Assembly (NCBI RefSeq): GCF_003945595.2
Contig: NW_024104418.1
Coordinates: 860,193 to 924,192 of the forward strand
Origin: Pipra filicauda
Taxonomy: Eukaryota > Chordata > Aves > Passeriformes > Pipridae
Length of the DNA: 64,000 nt
Direction: 5' to 3'
Part shown: positions 24,801 through 36,197 of the stretch, piece by piece
Numbering within the stretch: the stretch's first letter is position 1
Layout: each line of letters begins with the position of its first letter
Program-made: the position numbers and the translations under genes
The notes under the pieces: generated by a model
What the model saw: only the letters and a program-made list of their open reading frames with translations
Databases searched by the model: none
Told to the model about the DNA's origin: nothing

Positions 24801-27663
24801 AATTACCATTACTCCACTCAGCATTCATTTATTGGGTTACTGATAAGGGTAAAATTGTATATGTATTTACAGTGAGAAGCATAGATTCCAAGGAGCTCTG
24901 TTTTTGAGGCCTGTTGAACTTCACAAAGGCTGTTTCAAGAAGAGTGGTCCTTGGTTTAAGTTAAAGGGATTGAAAAGTTTGGTTTGCAGACAAAGTTTCA
25001 TAGCAGGCAGGAAACCTTGACTTTTTGTACTCAGAAATCAAGAGCTGAGAAAGGATCAGAATTAAGGTTATGGTTACTGAGCATAGAGTATCAGGGACAG
25101 CAAGAGCAGAGCTGTTTCCCAAGGGACAAGGAGCCAGGAGTGAACCTGACGTAGTGACAACAGGGAACAGCCACATTGTATACAAGCAGGGCAGGGGTGA
25201 TGACTAACTGGCTCTGTTGGCAGCAATTATCAGGCAGGGCGAAGTCTGGTCCACTAAGCAATACAGCCTGCAAGTCAGGACAGCAGAAGCCAGAGCTCAC
25301 CTAGAGCATGGCTCAGTCCAGGAGAGGGGGCCAGAATACAGGCTGAAATGGGGCTCCTGGCCCACAGATGGAGAGTGAGGGTCCCTGTTGAGGCTAATCA
25401 GGGCGTGTAGTGCCCTGGGGCCACAACAGCAGGATTGCGTTGTTGTTTGTTGCATTGTACTGTTTCACACCAAAGATTTTGTTATGGTAAAAAATGGCTC
25501 AGTGTCAAAAGAATTACTTATCTAACTATAATCTGTATGATTTTTCCACTATAATTGAATGCTAGACTAAAATGTCTGCTGTTGCTAAGCCTACACTTCA
25601 GCAAGAGATATTTTGTAAGCTTCAGAAAAATAAAACGTTCCTTTCTTGTATGACTTTCAGTTTGCAGAAAGTTGAATATGAAAGAAAGAAATGGTCCATG
25701 TTTTGTCCCTGCCCAGAGCTTGTTCTCTGGGATCTTCTTACGACTGTGGAAATTGCAGAGGACAATAGCCAAAAGGCTGCCGTCTGCCAAAGCTGCCTGG
25801 GTGCCTGTTCTGAAGTAGGATGAATTCTGGTGGCAGGAGAAAGAGTTTTTCTCAGTCCCTTCACTAGTGTAAATCTGTATATTAGTGCTCCAGCACTAAA
25901 AACCAGTGCTGTAGCTACCAGAGGATGGATACTGATATACAGTTCTGATTTTATAAATTAAGAATAATTTTTAATGTTATGACACCTGACTCGGAATCTT
26001 TCAATGAGCCTAAATTAAGATTTCAGAGAAGGTCTTGAGAAGTTCTAAATCCCACAAAGTTAATCATTCATTGATGAATGATGATTCTGGAAGGGAGAAT
26101 TTTCTGTGTTTTTTACCTAATCTAAACATTGACTAAGCATTACCCTTAAAAAAAGGGTGAGGACTTGGTTAGAATTAGAGAAAGACATTGATTTATTACA
26201 AAATCCTTCAAAACTCCCTTACATCAGATATTAGGACAGTTATTTCCCAAAATTGCAGTTGAAGAGCAATTTTGGGAGCCCTTGGATTCTAGTTAAGCGG
26301 AACAGTCTGTTAGAAACTATAGTGTCTGCTGACTAAAGCCCCTCAGTCAAGGCAGAGAGTGGTACTTTGTTTCAAGGTCTCTAATTTACTGTTAAACCCT
26401 GATTTAATTCTTAGGTAGGCTCAGGGTTGTGGACACCAGGAACCTGCTGATTCTGCAAGACTTGCTCAGAGGTAGTAAAGAATGACTCAGGAAGAAGATG
26501 GTGACTTCTAGGATTTTTTCCCCCCCCCCAATCTTGTCAGTGATGTAAATTGATAACTATGTCACAGCAATGAAGTAGCTTCTACTTCATTTTCTTCCTT
26601 GTATAGGGTTTCTGTAAACCTATAGTAAAGTGTGAGTCACTGTGAGTGATTTTCCCAAGATGGTTCCCTTTACTAAATTTATAGTTGGGATTAGGATTAT
26701 AAAGGAGAGGGTCCACTACTCTATTACTGGGCCTTTCAAGGCTCAGGAACATAAAATATGTTCTAGTGTTACAATGACAAAGTAATTCCTATTTCATTCA
26801 CCACCCAAGAGTTGAGTATCTTCATTCTTAAACACAGAGTAACAGGAAAGTTTGCAATTGCAGATGGAATATTGGGAAGAGTAATATGGCTGTTGGTGAA
26901 TGGTTAATGCTAGGGTTAATTCTTCTCTGCAGCAGAAATCCTACATCTCCAAGTCAGAGGGAAAGAACACTTCATATTTTTATTCAAGTCTCTAGTTTTT
27001 TGCTTTGTTTAGGTTGGGGTCTGAAGCTACGCTTATGATTACGAAAGTCTGCGTGGCAAATATCTTTCCGTGTTCTTCCTCCTGTAATTGTGGCTTGCTC
27101 TAAAAGACAAGAAAAAACCCAGAAGCATGTGGAATAAGGCTAAGCTCAGCAGTGGCCATACCATGAATTACCATCACCTCTACAACAGTGTCTGAAAAAT
27201 GTCCTTTATCTTGGTTCCTGCCTCAGTAAAGTTTAATTTGTATTTTTTTTAAATATCGTGGAGGCTCTGCAGTATGTTTTTAAGCACAGGAAAGATGGGA
27301 ACTGCAGGTTTGTAGCAGAATTCCTGGAAGCTGTTTCAGAGAACAGCTAATATTTTCTTCTAGTCCAACAAGAAACTTGTTGGCAAACATAGGGTTGTGA
27401 TTCTGGTTAGGATGACAGCAGAGTAACCAAGAAGGACAGTTTCCCTAATACCCTGTTATTCTCAGATGCAGACTATTATAAGTACACAATTTACAAGGCT
27501 TCTGTGATGTAAGATGACACACTACGCCGGATATAAAGAATTGCTGAATTTTTTTGTAGCTCATTTTTAAACTCAAGCACTGGTAGGGTAGAAAAGAGAG
27601 TGAATGGACCTTCTCTGACCTATGATAAAAATGAGTGCCAGAAAATTGCCCTCTAGTCCCTCA
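21806..27663. other. Noncoding DNA, no gene recognised
   Basis: Mostly AT-rich, with a more GC-rich block at about 24.7-25.45 kb that I cannot assign. A perfect inverted repeat lies at 22442-22460 (arms CATCTCTAA and TTAGAGATG), another at 26063-26082, ATT patches at 24490-24535, and a T6-C10 run at 26515-26529. Overlapping frames of 80-90 codons on both strands at 25.5-25.86 kb have no recognised domain. I see no splice-flanked exon. Confidence 0.55.
26515..26529. repeat. Homopolymer T-C run
   Basis: Six T are followed by ten C. This is a likely length-variable or sequencing-difficult site. Confidence 0.8.
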
Positions 27664-27697
27664 AATATATGTATATATATATGTATATATATATATA

Positions 27698-27733
<36 letters not shown>

Positions 27734-27734
27734 C
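27664..27734. repeat. Compound TA / TG microsatellite
   Basis: About 70 bases of TA units interrupted by ATGT and a short GTGTGT core. The mixed structure suggests interconversion between TA and TG units. Confidence 0.95.
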
Positions 27735-30700
27735 TCTAACTGTCCTTACAATTGTTTCCTCTTCAGACTAAGACTTTTTGGTTGATTCTGAAGGGTTCAG
27801 TCCTCTATTTTGAGAAATTATTTCTATTTTCTTTTGATGGAGTAGAGATGAACCTTACTGTTCTCTATTTTTTGATTTCTGTTAGAATTTCTGAGAGCAA
27901 CGCATGGAGAGGAACTTTACTGAGGCATCCTCCAATACCTGAATTGTAAATCAGCAGTTTGTATTTTGCTCTTCCTTATATATGGGATTGCCACCATGAA
28001 GCACAAAGCTAGAAAGTTGACTCTGTTTATGTTTACAGAAGACAGCAGGTTTCAGGGAGATGGCAGAAGGTTTCAGGGAGCCAACACACAAGAAAACTTC
28101 TTTTCAGGTTGAGAGTTTTTGATGTTCTTTTGCTCTGTTCTTGTAAACATGTCAAACTTATTAGCATATAAGTAGAACTGTAGTTTATGTTAACTTTCCT
28201 GGGAGAAGAGCCCAAAGCCATGAATATAAATTCGTGTTTCTTTATCCTTCAGGACTCACTGAGACATTTTGTTCCATTGAGGCAAAAAAAAACTAGCTTA
28301 AATTTTTTTGTTGGGTTTTTTTTTCCCTCTGCCCACCTCTCTATTCTGTTTGAGAACTTAGGGATGAGGTCATAGCTATGGCTAAGGTAATGGACTGGAC
28401 AAACCAAGCAGTTAGATTTATTCAAGATCCTTTGAAGCTCATGAGCATATAGACAGAGATTTATTCCTTAGTAAGTTGGGAATTCTTAATACAAACGGCA
28501 GATCTTGAAGACACAGTTTGAGTATTTGGTCCTGCAAATGATACCAGCCTGCAATTAAGGCTTTAGAAAGGAAAAATAGACCTTTTAAATTCTCTCATTC
28601 TGGATCCTGCTTAGGGCTTGGATTTTGTGTCATGGAAAGGTGCAATAAAAACACCAGGTTTAAACATTGAAAAAGGCTCTTGGTAAGGAAGAAAGCATTT
28701 CTGGAAAGGAAACTGTTCACATTTTAATATAGTCCATGGAGGAGATTCTACTTAAATTCATAATTAGGATTTTTGTGTACAGGAACTTAACAACTCTGTT
28801 ACTGAGGCCTCCTCTTATCAGGTCCACCATTAGAAAGAGGAAGTCTGGTTCCAGAAAAAAACACACTTTATTTTCTGTTGCCCAGGGAACTGGTTCTCTG
28901 GGCTGATATTCAAGAATAGTTAAGTCTTGACTAAGAGTTTGGTCAGAAAAAGCAGAAACTGCAGAACTACCTAGTCTGCTGGATGCAAAACTCTGCCTGT
29001 AGAGATTGAGAGATTGCGCTGAAGAGAATAAAAGCTGATCTGTGGGATCTGTTTAGCAGTTTTGTAACCTGCAGAAAAGTCACTGGGCTAGGTTTGATAT
29101 TGCAATTATTTTTTGGAAAGACAGGAGATGAAGAAGATTAAATTAGCACTAGATGATAACGTAAAATGAGGGTATAGTTTCATCCTATTATGATACATAT
29201 AGAACTTGGGAAAGGTGTTAGTTCAGAATAAGGATCTGTTCCAGAAGAAAATAATAATTTGCATATTATTCTGTTCTTTGTAGAGGTTTCTGGCTACAAT
29301 TAGGATTGGATTAGGTTAGATATAGGATCAGGAACCTCACAGAAAGTCAATTTAATGTTTGAGGCTTCACAGTTCCCTGGACAGCATTGACAACTGGTTT
29401 TGAGGCTAAAGTCCCCACTGAGCACAGAAATGAAACTACATAAGCTACAAGTGAGAGGACCTAAAGGCATCCATTTATTCGCAGAGCCTAAAAAACCTAA
29501 AGCAGCAAAAGAGGCTTATATCTCTCTGATCCAAATGGTCTCTGGCTTGGTTTTATGGTTTAATCTACCCATTTCATATAAGATTAGGACTGCATGTAGC
29601 AGGACAAATGTTTAAGATTACATTTTTTCATCTTGCAAGAATCCAGTGTATTCAATTAAGTGCTAGTGCCTATATCACCTTATGAGACCTTGATTTTTTG
29701 AGGCCCTGTTAGATTTTGGACAACCACAGATGTATTTTTGACCACATAAAACAAGGGATGAAACTTGCCTAACCATCTTTCTGTATTTATTAAATCCAAA
29801 TCATTTGGGGTTTTTTGTGGTTTCAAAAATTTCAGTTTCCAAGGTAATTAGACTACAAATTTCTTAACTTCAAGCACTTGAGAAGATGATCCTTACAAGT
29901 TGAATTAATGGCATTGAAATATGAAATCAGATGAATAGGCTAGAATATTCTAGTAACTTAATGATATTTTTGCTTTAAAAAAAAAAGATTAAAAAAATGC
30001 TATTTTATAGAAAAAGAAAAATTAGATATGTAATATCTAGGGAATAATCCGTAAGAGAAATTTTGTTTGATCTCTTACTTTGCTATATTTTCATTAGCAA
30101 TACTACATGGTGCTTGTTCCTTAAAATAAGCAACATTTTTGTCTTAAAAAAAAAAAGAAGGAAACTGAAGAAAACAATTTAAAACCAATTCCAGCAGCAA
30201 ACAATCCATATTTATTACTGCTATGTTTTCATCCAACTTCTCAAATTGGCTCTTTAATGCTATTGTTCTACATAAAAACTAAGTGCACAGTACACTTCAG
30301 ATAATGATGCATCAACATTTGTGACTTTTTTATCTTGGAAAATTAAGCCTAATTCTCAAGAGCAATGCTATGAAGAAATTCATTTTAAAACTACAGTGCT
30401 ATTTTAAACCTGCTTGCTGAGTGCATTCAACAGAAAAGGCCAAATACCATCACTCCTATGCATTTTTAATAAGTGAAACACTGGCATTTACTCAGAGTTT
30501 TTATGTCATCATTCAGGGAGTGATCCAGTTAATCAATGGTCCCACTTTTATTAATCTTACAAGTGTTCTGTCTGCTGGAGTACTGTCATTTATAATTTGT
30601 CTTTTCTTGTTGCTGATTATGGGGATAGAATGAATGTGTCCATGACTACATTTCGTACTACGTCCTAAGTATATTCAAGACTTTGTTTTGGTTTTTTTCA

Positions 30701-31875
30701 GCCTCACCTCTTAATCATTGTGATAAAAAGAATCAAAGCTAAAAAAAGCAAACAGGTATTGAAAAAGCCACAGGGAGCCTGAAATTCAAGAAAATTGCTC
30801 ATGTGGCTGCAATCATGTAAATCACTCTGAATGCCAACGGAATGAAACATGTACATGAAATGGTAAATGCAAATGATACTACTAAATAGGTACAGATTCA
30901 GGCTCATATGTAATTATATATGGGTTTCAAAATTAATTAACTGTCTCTATTTTATGTTTCTCTTCTTGCAGTCATCTGCATAGATTCATTGCTGCAGTAA
31001 GACATCATTCTAGGTCTCACAGCACTGAAATACAGTATCTTTTAGCATAAGAGAAACATAAATCTTGCAAAGAAAGAAGCATAAATCCTATTAACTAGAA
31101 AAGCCCAAAAGTATCCAGGTAATACCTATTTGCTCACAACTTATAGAACCAGTATTTTTTCCCTCTTCACTTTACAAAAGTCCAAAAGCCAAAATAACTC
31201 TTTCTGTGAACATCACTCTCTGGTTTACGGAGACTGTCTGAAAGGTACTGGTTTCTATGTCACCCCTCCTCCAGAATTCCAGTATCATGATGGTGAATAC
31301 AACAGAAGCCTTGCTGTCATACTTCAACAATAGCATAACTAGCATAAATCAGTATTTCCCAGTATCAATAGAAGCATTCCCAGTAATGATGGTAGTATGC
31401 TTTATGTTTAGCTCTTCAATAGTGGGAATTTAAGCAGTAATCAAAGGTCCAATCAGGCAGACTGCAGTCCTTCATCGCAGCATTACAATATCTTTCACGC
31501 AGAAATTAGCTTAAATCAGAATATGAGGTCGAAGTCATCAGCATGAACCCCGCCCTTACTGGACAAATCTGAGTTTGTATTTCGAAAACACAAGTCCTGC
31601 CATCTGCTTGCAGGTGGTTGATTATTTCATAAGGTTTCAGAGGTACTGTTTTCAACCAATTTGTAAAGTTCACTTCAGCTGGTATTCCTGTATAATTAAA
31701 GGGGGTTTTTTAAGTCATTTACTAAATCAACAATCCAAAAGGAAAGTAAATGTTGTCTTCTATTCTGTTACCTGTCTGAGTTTTCAGTCTAAATTTGAGA
31801 CAGCTCTAAATTACTTCTGACTTGTGTCTCTCCAGCAAGGAAACAAGACCTTGGTGATCCTATTCAAAGTTCTGT

Positions 31876-31958
31876 TAAAAAACCAAACCAAAACAAAACA
31901 AAACAAAGCAAACAAACAAAAAAAGGCAAACAAACAAAAAACAAACAAACAAAAAAAC
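31876..31958. repeat. AAAC / AAAAC low-complexity run
   Basis: A-rich sequence with regularly spaced C (ACAAAACAAAAC then AAACAAAC units). The lysine/asparagine/glutamine-rich plus-strand frame here is an artefact. It might be an expanded retroposon tail, but no body is recognisable next to it. Confidence 0.88.
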
Positions 31959-32380
31959 TTTTCCTTGTATCTGGTTACATCAATAGCATATTTTTTATTG
32001 ATACACTGTTTTCATCCTACACTTATATTTTCCACTTTTGGTTAGATCCATAGTTTATGCCAATATGTTAAAATACAGATTTGGTTAGTTTGAGAATTGT
32101 CATGCACACACACATTTTTGTCCCTACTTCTCTCTCTTTCAAATACATTTAGCATAGTATTCAATAGGGCTTTGTCTTGACCTATTTATCCACTATCAGA
32201 GGAATACTCAGACTATTCCTCTTGGGTATTCAAAGATTTCAGCTTCAGAATGATGACATACTGCCACAGATTAAAAATTAGGGAATATTTGAACTTTCTT
32301 AAAGTTGGTCTTCTTTCCTCTTATAAATCACCAATTACTTGTTTTCTTTTATGGGCAATTACTCCATTTTTTCCTTTTTT

Positions 32381-32419
32381 AGTGAATCTGAAGTGAATCT
32401 GAAGCGATTCTGAAGTGAT
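32381..32419. repeat. Short tandem repeat, 11-base unit, about 3.5 copies
   Basis: AGTGAATCTGA twice, then AGCGATTCTGA, then AGTGAT. This is a young or lightly diverged local duplication with no known function. Confidence 0.85.
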
Positions 32420-33440
32420 AGCATTAGCAAAAAAAGCATTGACAGTTAATAGTGACAAGAAAACTGGTCACTGGAAAAGACTGACACTCTTTCAGTTTGA
32501 TTTGCTTGGTTTTTAACCTATTTCTTTTCTTCTTGTGGTTTTGACTAAATACACCAAGCAGTACTGGGAACATAACCTACTGTTAGATCTATTGAGTACT
32601 TACCAGTATACAACCTTGTTTTGAGATGCTCAGAACTTAGACCAAACCATTCTGTTCTAACATTCTTGTTCAGACTAGCTCTGACTAACCTATCCTTTCT
32701 TTTATCTTTAAAAGAGAAAAATCCAAACATCATTCAGTTTTTCTTTGGTGTAAAAGCACAGAAGAAAGTTGGAAATGAGGTGAAAGAATGGAATTTGATT
32801 AGTTAGGGGTATAGGCATTCAACTTCGAGACAAAAACAAAGGTGGTCTCTCTGGGGAAAAAATTGTATTTAGTCCGGTGATTAAAAAAAGCATGATCATG
32901 TGCATGGACAAAACAGCTAAATTAAAACTTCCATAAGAACCTTTCTGCCTTTTAGCTGTATTTAGTTATTGCCTATTTTCCTTTATTCCATGTCTGGGTT
33001 TGGCATTCAGTGGGATCAGTGGACTTTAGTTCTGGCCCTGCGTATCAATCATGTAGAAGTAGGCTGTAATGCAACAGCTCTGCCAGATACACATAGGCAG
33101 TATGAGCTAGAATGCCTTTCTCCCAGTCCAGACAGGAACAGTTTGGATCCATATATACTATCTTAAGTAGAGAGAGTAAGATGCTAGGTACCCACAGCAG
33201 GATGTTTGCTACCCACTCTTCAGGTGCTGTCAGCTCCAAGGGCAAGAATACTCAATAGGAGTATCAAGTTACTTGAAAGGCAACCCATGAGTTAACTGCA
33301 ACACTTTCCATCCATTTATCACTATCTATTTCTGTGAGGGAAAAGTCCATTTTATTGAAATAATTCATTAGTCAGCAGAAAGGAAGTTGTCTATTTCAAA
33401 AGTAATACATTGAACAATGAGAACATTGTATATGCCATGA

Positions 33441-33480
33441 TGTCTCTCAAGAAATGTATTTGTCTCTCAAGAAATATATT
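33441..33480. repeat. Direct duplication, 20-base unit, two copies
   Basis: Two adjacent copies starting TGTCTCTCAAGAAAT differ at a single base (GTATT versus ATATT). Near-identity suggests a recent duplication. Confidence 0.88.
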
Positions 33481-34931
33481 TGTATAAATCTGTCAAAATC
33501 TTTTCACTTCTCTCAATTATGCATTCTTGTATGGATAAAAACATGTAAGTCTGAGCAGCTTGCATTTAAAGACACACAGAGAGATGTGTCTACCTCTCTT
33601 CCCAGGCATATTGTTTTGGCGAGTATAATATATCCATTATGGCAGAAACTACTGAAATACAGTATTGAACGCAGCAGGCAGTAAGTAATATGGTTTCTGC
33701 CACAGAATTATAGGAAACACTAGGAGGCACACTGCAGCAATGATACATATTTACAGATGTCGTTGCAGCGAGAGTCAAGCTAAACTGCTGGAGGCCTAGA
33801 CACTTGCAGTGAAATTATTTGTCTTTGAAATGGTTTCTTCTAAAACATAATTGCTTGGTTCTGGACAAAAAACAGAGTGTTGCAGAAGCATGTATCCTTT
33901 TTCTTTTTGCAACTGATTAAGCCAGAAGAGTTACAGTCAAAATTTTGAGTCAAGAAAAATAATAAAGTGCTTTTAACTGAACGTCAAACAAATTTTCTTC
34001 TGTTAGTTTTCAAACAAGATTCATTCACTACAATAATCTCTTTCACACTTAAATACTGCTGTGGTCACCATCTAAAAGCTTTATAAATGATCCTTCAGGT
34101 TTGCAGTATAAGACAATTACCTAGGTGGAAATCAAAGCCTGCCAAAACTCCAAGATATAAAACAGGTTGCTATTTTCTTTTCACATCTGCAGCATATGCA
34201 TATAAATTGGGCATCCACCAACTGAAATTGCAAATGCAGACATACATTTTTTTTCCCTGCTACAAACCTATAGAACATTTCAGCTTAAGTATGCAGTTTC
34301 CATCTTTTGCATATTAAATTTGTGCACTGATTTTAAATGTGTTAGCTTACTTATCAGTAAGCTATGTAAAGTGTGTTCCTACTCTTTATAAATCAAAGTG
34401 TATTTTTGAAATATCTAACAACTGTGATTAAGCTAGTGTATAGCTCCATGCCAAATTCACATATAGCAATATTTGTGCCAGTAATCTACTCAAAGGTAAG
34501 TACAACCAAGTTATGAATGTATTTCTATATAAAGAGTTTTGAAGATCTGAAGTATATTGAAAAGCCAAGCAGAAGCTGCAGCACAACTAATGAAATAAGC
34601 AACCGGGCTCTCAAGAGAAGAACAGGAGACAGAAATAGTTAGAGACTAAAGCCCAAAGAGAAATGTGGGTGATATACGGAGTTTTCAAGGGAAAAGATGT
34701 GATGAAACAGGGAAGAGACTACCTGAGATTCATGAGGAGAGTCAAGTCTATGCAACTGGGGACTAATTAGGAGGAGAAATTAATAAGTCTGTCACCAGTG
34801 AAGACAGAGAAACTTGAATAGCAAACTAACCACAAGAGTAAGGATATAAAATATGGTTCTGAAGTTGATGGAAGGTAGGGTAAATTCTATAATTATCCTT
34901 TATCTATAATTATACTTAATTATCCTAATTA

Positions 34932-35995
34932 ATCTTGATTGCCTTCAATGATGAAATGGCTGGCTCTGCAGAGACGGGGAAAGCAGTCTGTGCCCTTTAC
35001 CTTGACTTCAGCAAGGCATTGGACATTGTCTCCCAAAGCATTCTTGTAGGCATGCTGAATGCATACAGACAAGATGGGCAGACTTCAAGGAGAGGGGAAA
35101 AACTGGCTGGATCATTGCACTCAAAGTATTCAGAGTGTAACAGCATAAAACTAAAACTCCTCATAACTCAGTAAAAGAATTGATACTACTAAATACATTT
35201 GGGATAGGAGCATCTGGTTATGAACAACACCAAACAGAGGGGAGCAGCTTATACACTGGAGGGGGAGCAGGGGACTTTGACAGATGGACAAACAGCTGAC
35301 CCATGAAGGTGGAGGAAAGCAAAGAGTAAAGACAAAGGCAGAGTCCTGCATCTGAGATGATATTAACCCCAGGTAACAGCAAAGCTGAGGGTGAATGGTT
35401 AGAAATCAGCTCTGGTTAGAAATCAGCTCAGAGTAATTGCACTATTACTCTGCAATAGTGGCATGGTGGACAGAAAGTTGAACATGGGACAGCAGTGCAC
35501 TCTTTTGGCAGTAAAGGATAACAGCATTTTGGGCAGCAAAAGTGTCCAGAAGGTATGAGTGGTTATCTCCTTTTGTCTTGCCCTTGAGAAGCTCCATCCA
35601 AAATAGTGTCCAGCTTTGAATACTTCCAGTAGCAACCAATTACTAGGAAGACTACAGCATATGGCATACAGACTCCAAAGGAAAATTATTTGTTCAGCCT
35701 GAAGAAAGAAGGCAATGGGGGTGGCAAGATGGGGGTGATGGGGGTTGTGTCAGGTTGCTATCTTAACTACCTCAAAGTGAGCTACAGAGAAGACAGAGCC
35801 AGACTTCCTCTTCAGGCTGACAAGCTAAGACATGAGAGACAATTGTCACCAGGTGCAGCAAAGGAAATTTGCCTGGATCTAGCAAAAACTATGTTCATGG
35901 TGAGAATGATCAAGTTCCAGAACAAGGTCCCAGAGAAGTTTCAGGGTCTCCATGCTTGAAGATTTTTGCAACTGGATTAAACTGGTCCTGATCAA
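34932..35995 (+). mobile_element. CR1 LINE, degraded copy of about 1 kb
   Basis: The start translates as IAFNDEMAGSAETGKAV and then LYLDFSKALDIVSQSIL, matching the CR1 RT block of the GKAVDVVYLDFSKAFDTVSHSIL type with the catalytic D in YLDF. A deletion near 35150-35220 removes the middle of the RT. Later blocks are in order: AACACCAAACAGAGGGGAGC, TACACTGGAGGG, GAGTCCTGCATCTGAG, GACAGAAAGTTGAACATGGG, TGTTCAGCCTGAAGAAAG, and a worn 3' untranslated part to about 35990. The terminal repeat is missing. It is more diverged than the 20-21 kb copy. Minus-strand frames of 64-70 codons inside it are by-products. Confidence 0.9.
35396..35429. repeat. 17-base direct duplication inside CR1
   Basis: TGGTTAGAAATCAGCTC occurs twice back to back with no difference. 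It lies inside the CR1 remnant, so it arose after insertion. Confidence 0.9.
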
Positions 35996-36178
35996 ATTTT
36001 GAAACTCGTCTTACTTTTAGAAGGATTAAACAAGCTTTAGATATCCTTTCTGGACAAAATAATTAAATGAAAATAAGTTTGGGGTGCACATTAAAAGAAG
36101 TGATTTTAAGGGAATCTTTACTTTCTAAGGAAGAGTAAGGAGAAATATGGGTTTCATGAGAAATAAAATTTAGGAATT

Positions 36179-36197
36179 TGATGATGATGATGATGAT
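36179..36197. repeat. GAT trinucleotide microsatellite
   Basis: About six TGA/GAT units in a row in otherwise AT-rich sequence. Confidence 0.85.

Larger units (their letters stand above)
27735..34931. other. AT-rich noncoding DNA, no gene recognised
   Basis: Open frames are at most about 81 codons and unconvincing. I see an AAAC/AAAAC-rich run at 31876-31958, an 11-base tandem repeat at 32381-32419 and a 20-base direct duplication at 33441-33480. There is also a partly duplicated segment around 28043-28081 (two GGTTTCAGGGAG cores). The 34.56-34.9 kb part is purine-rich on the plus strand, but I cannot tie it to the CR1 that follows. Confidence 0.55.

Noticed and set aside
35423..35639. Minus-strand frames that seem to read CR1-like words
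   Set aside because: The plus-strand CR1 blocks are collinear through this segment, so an internal inversion is not needed.
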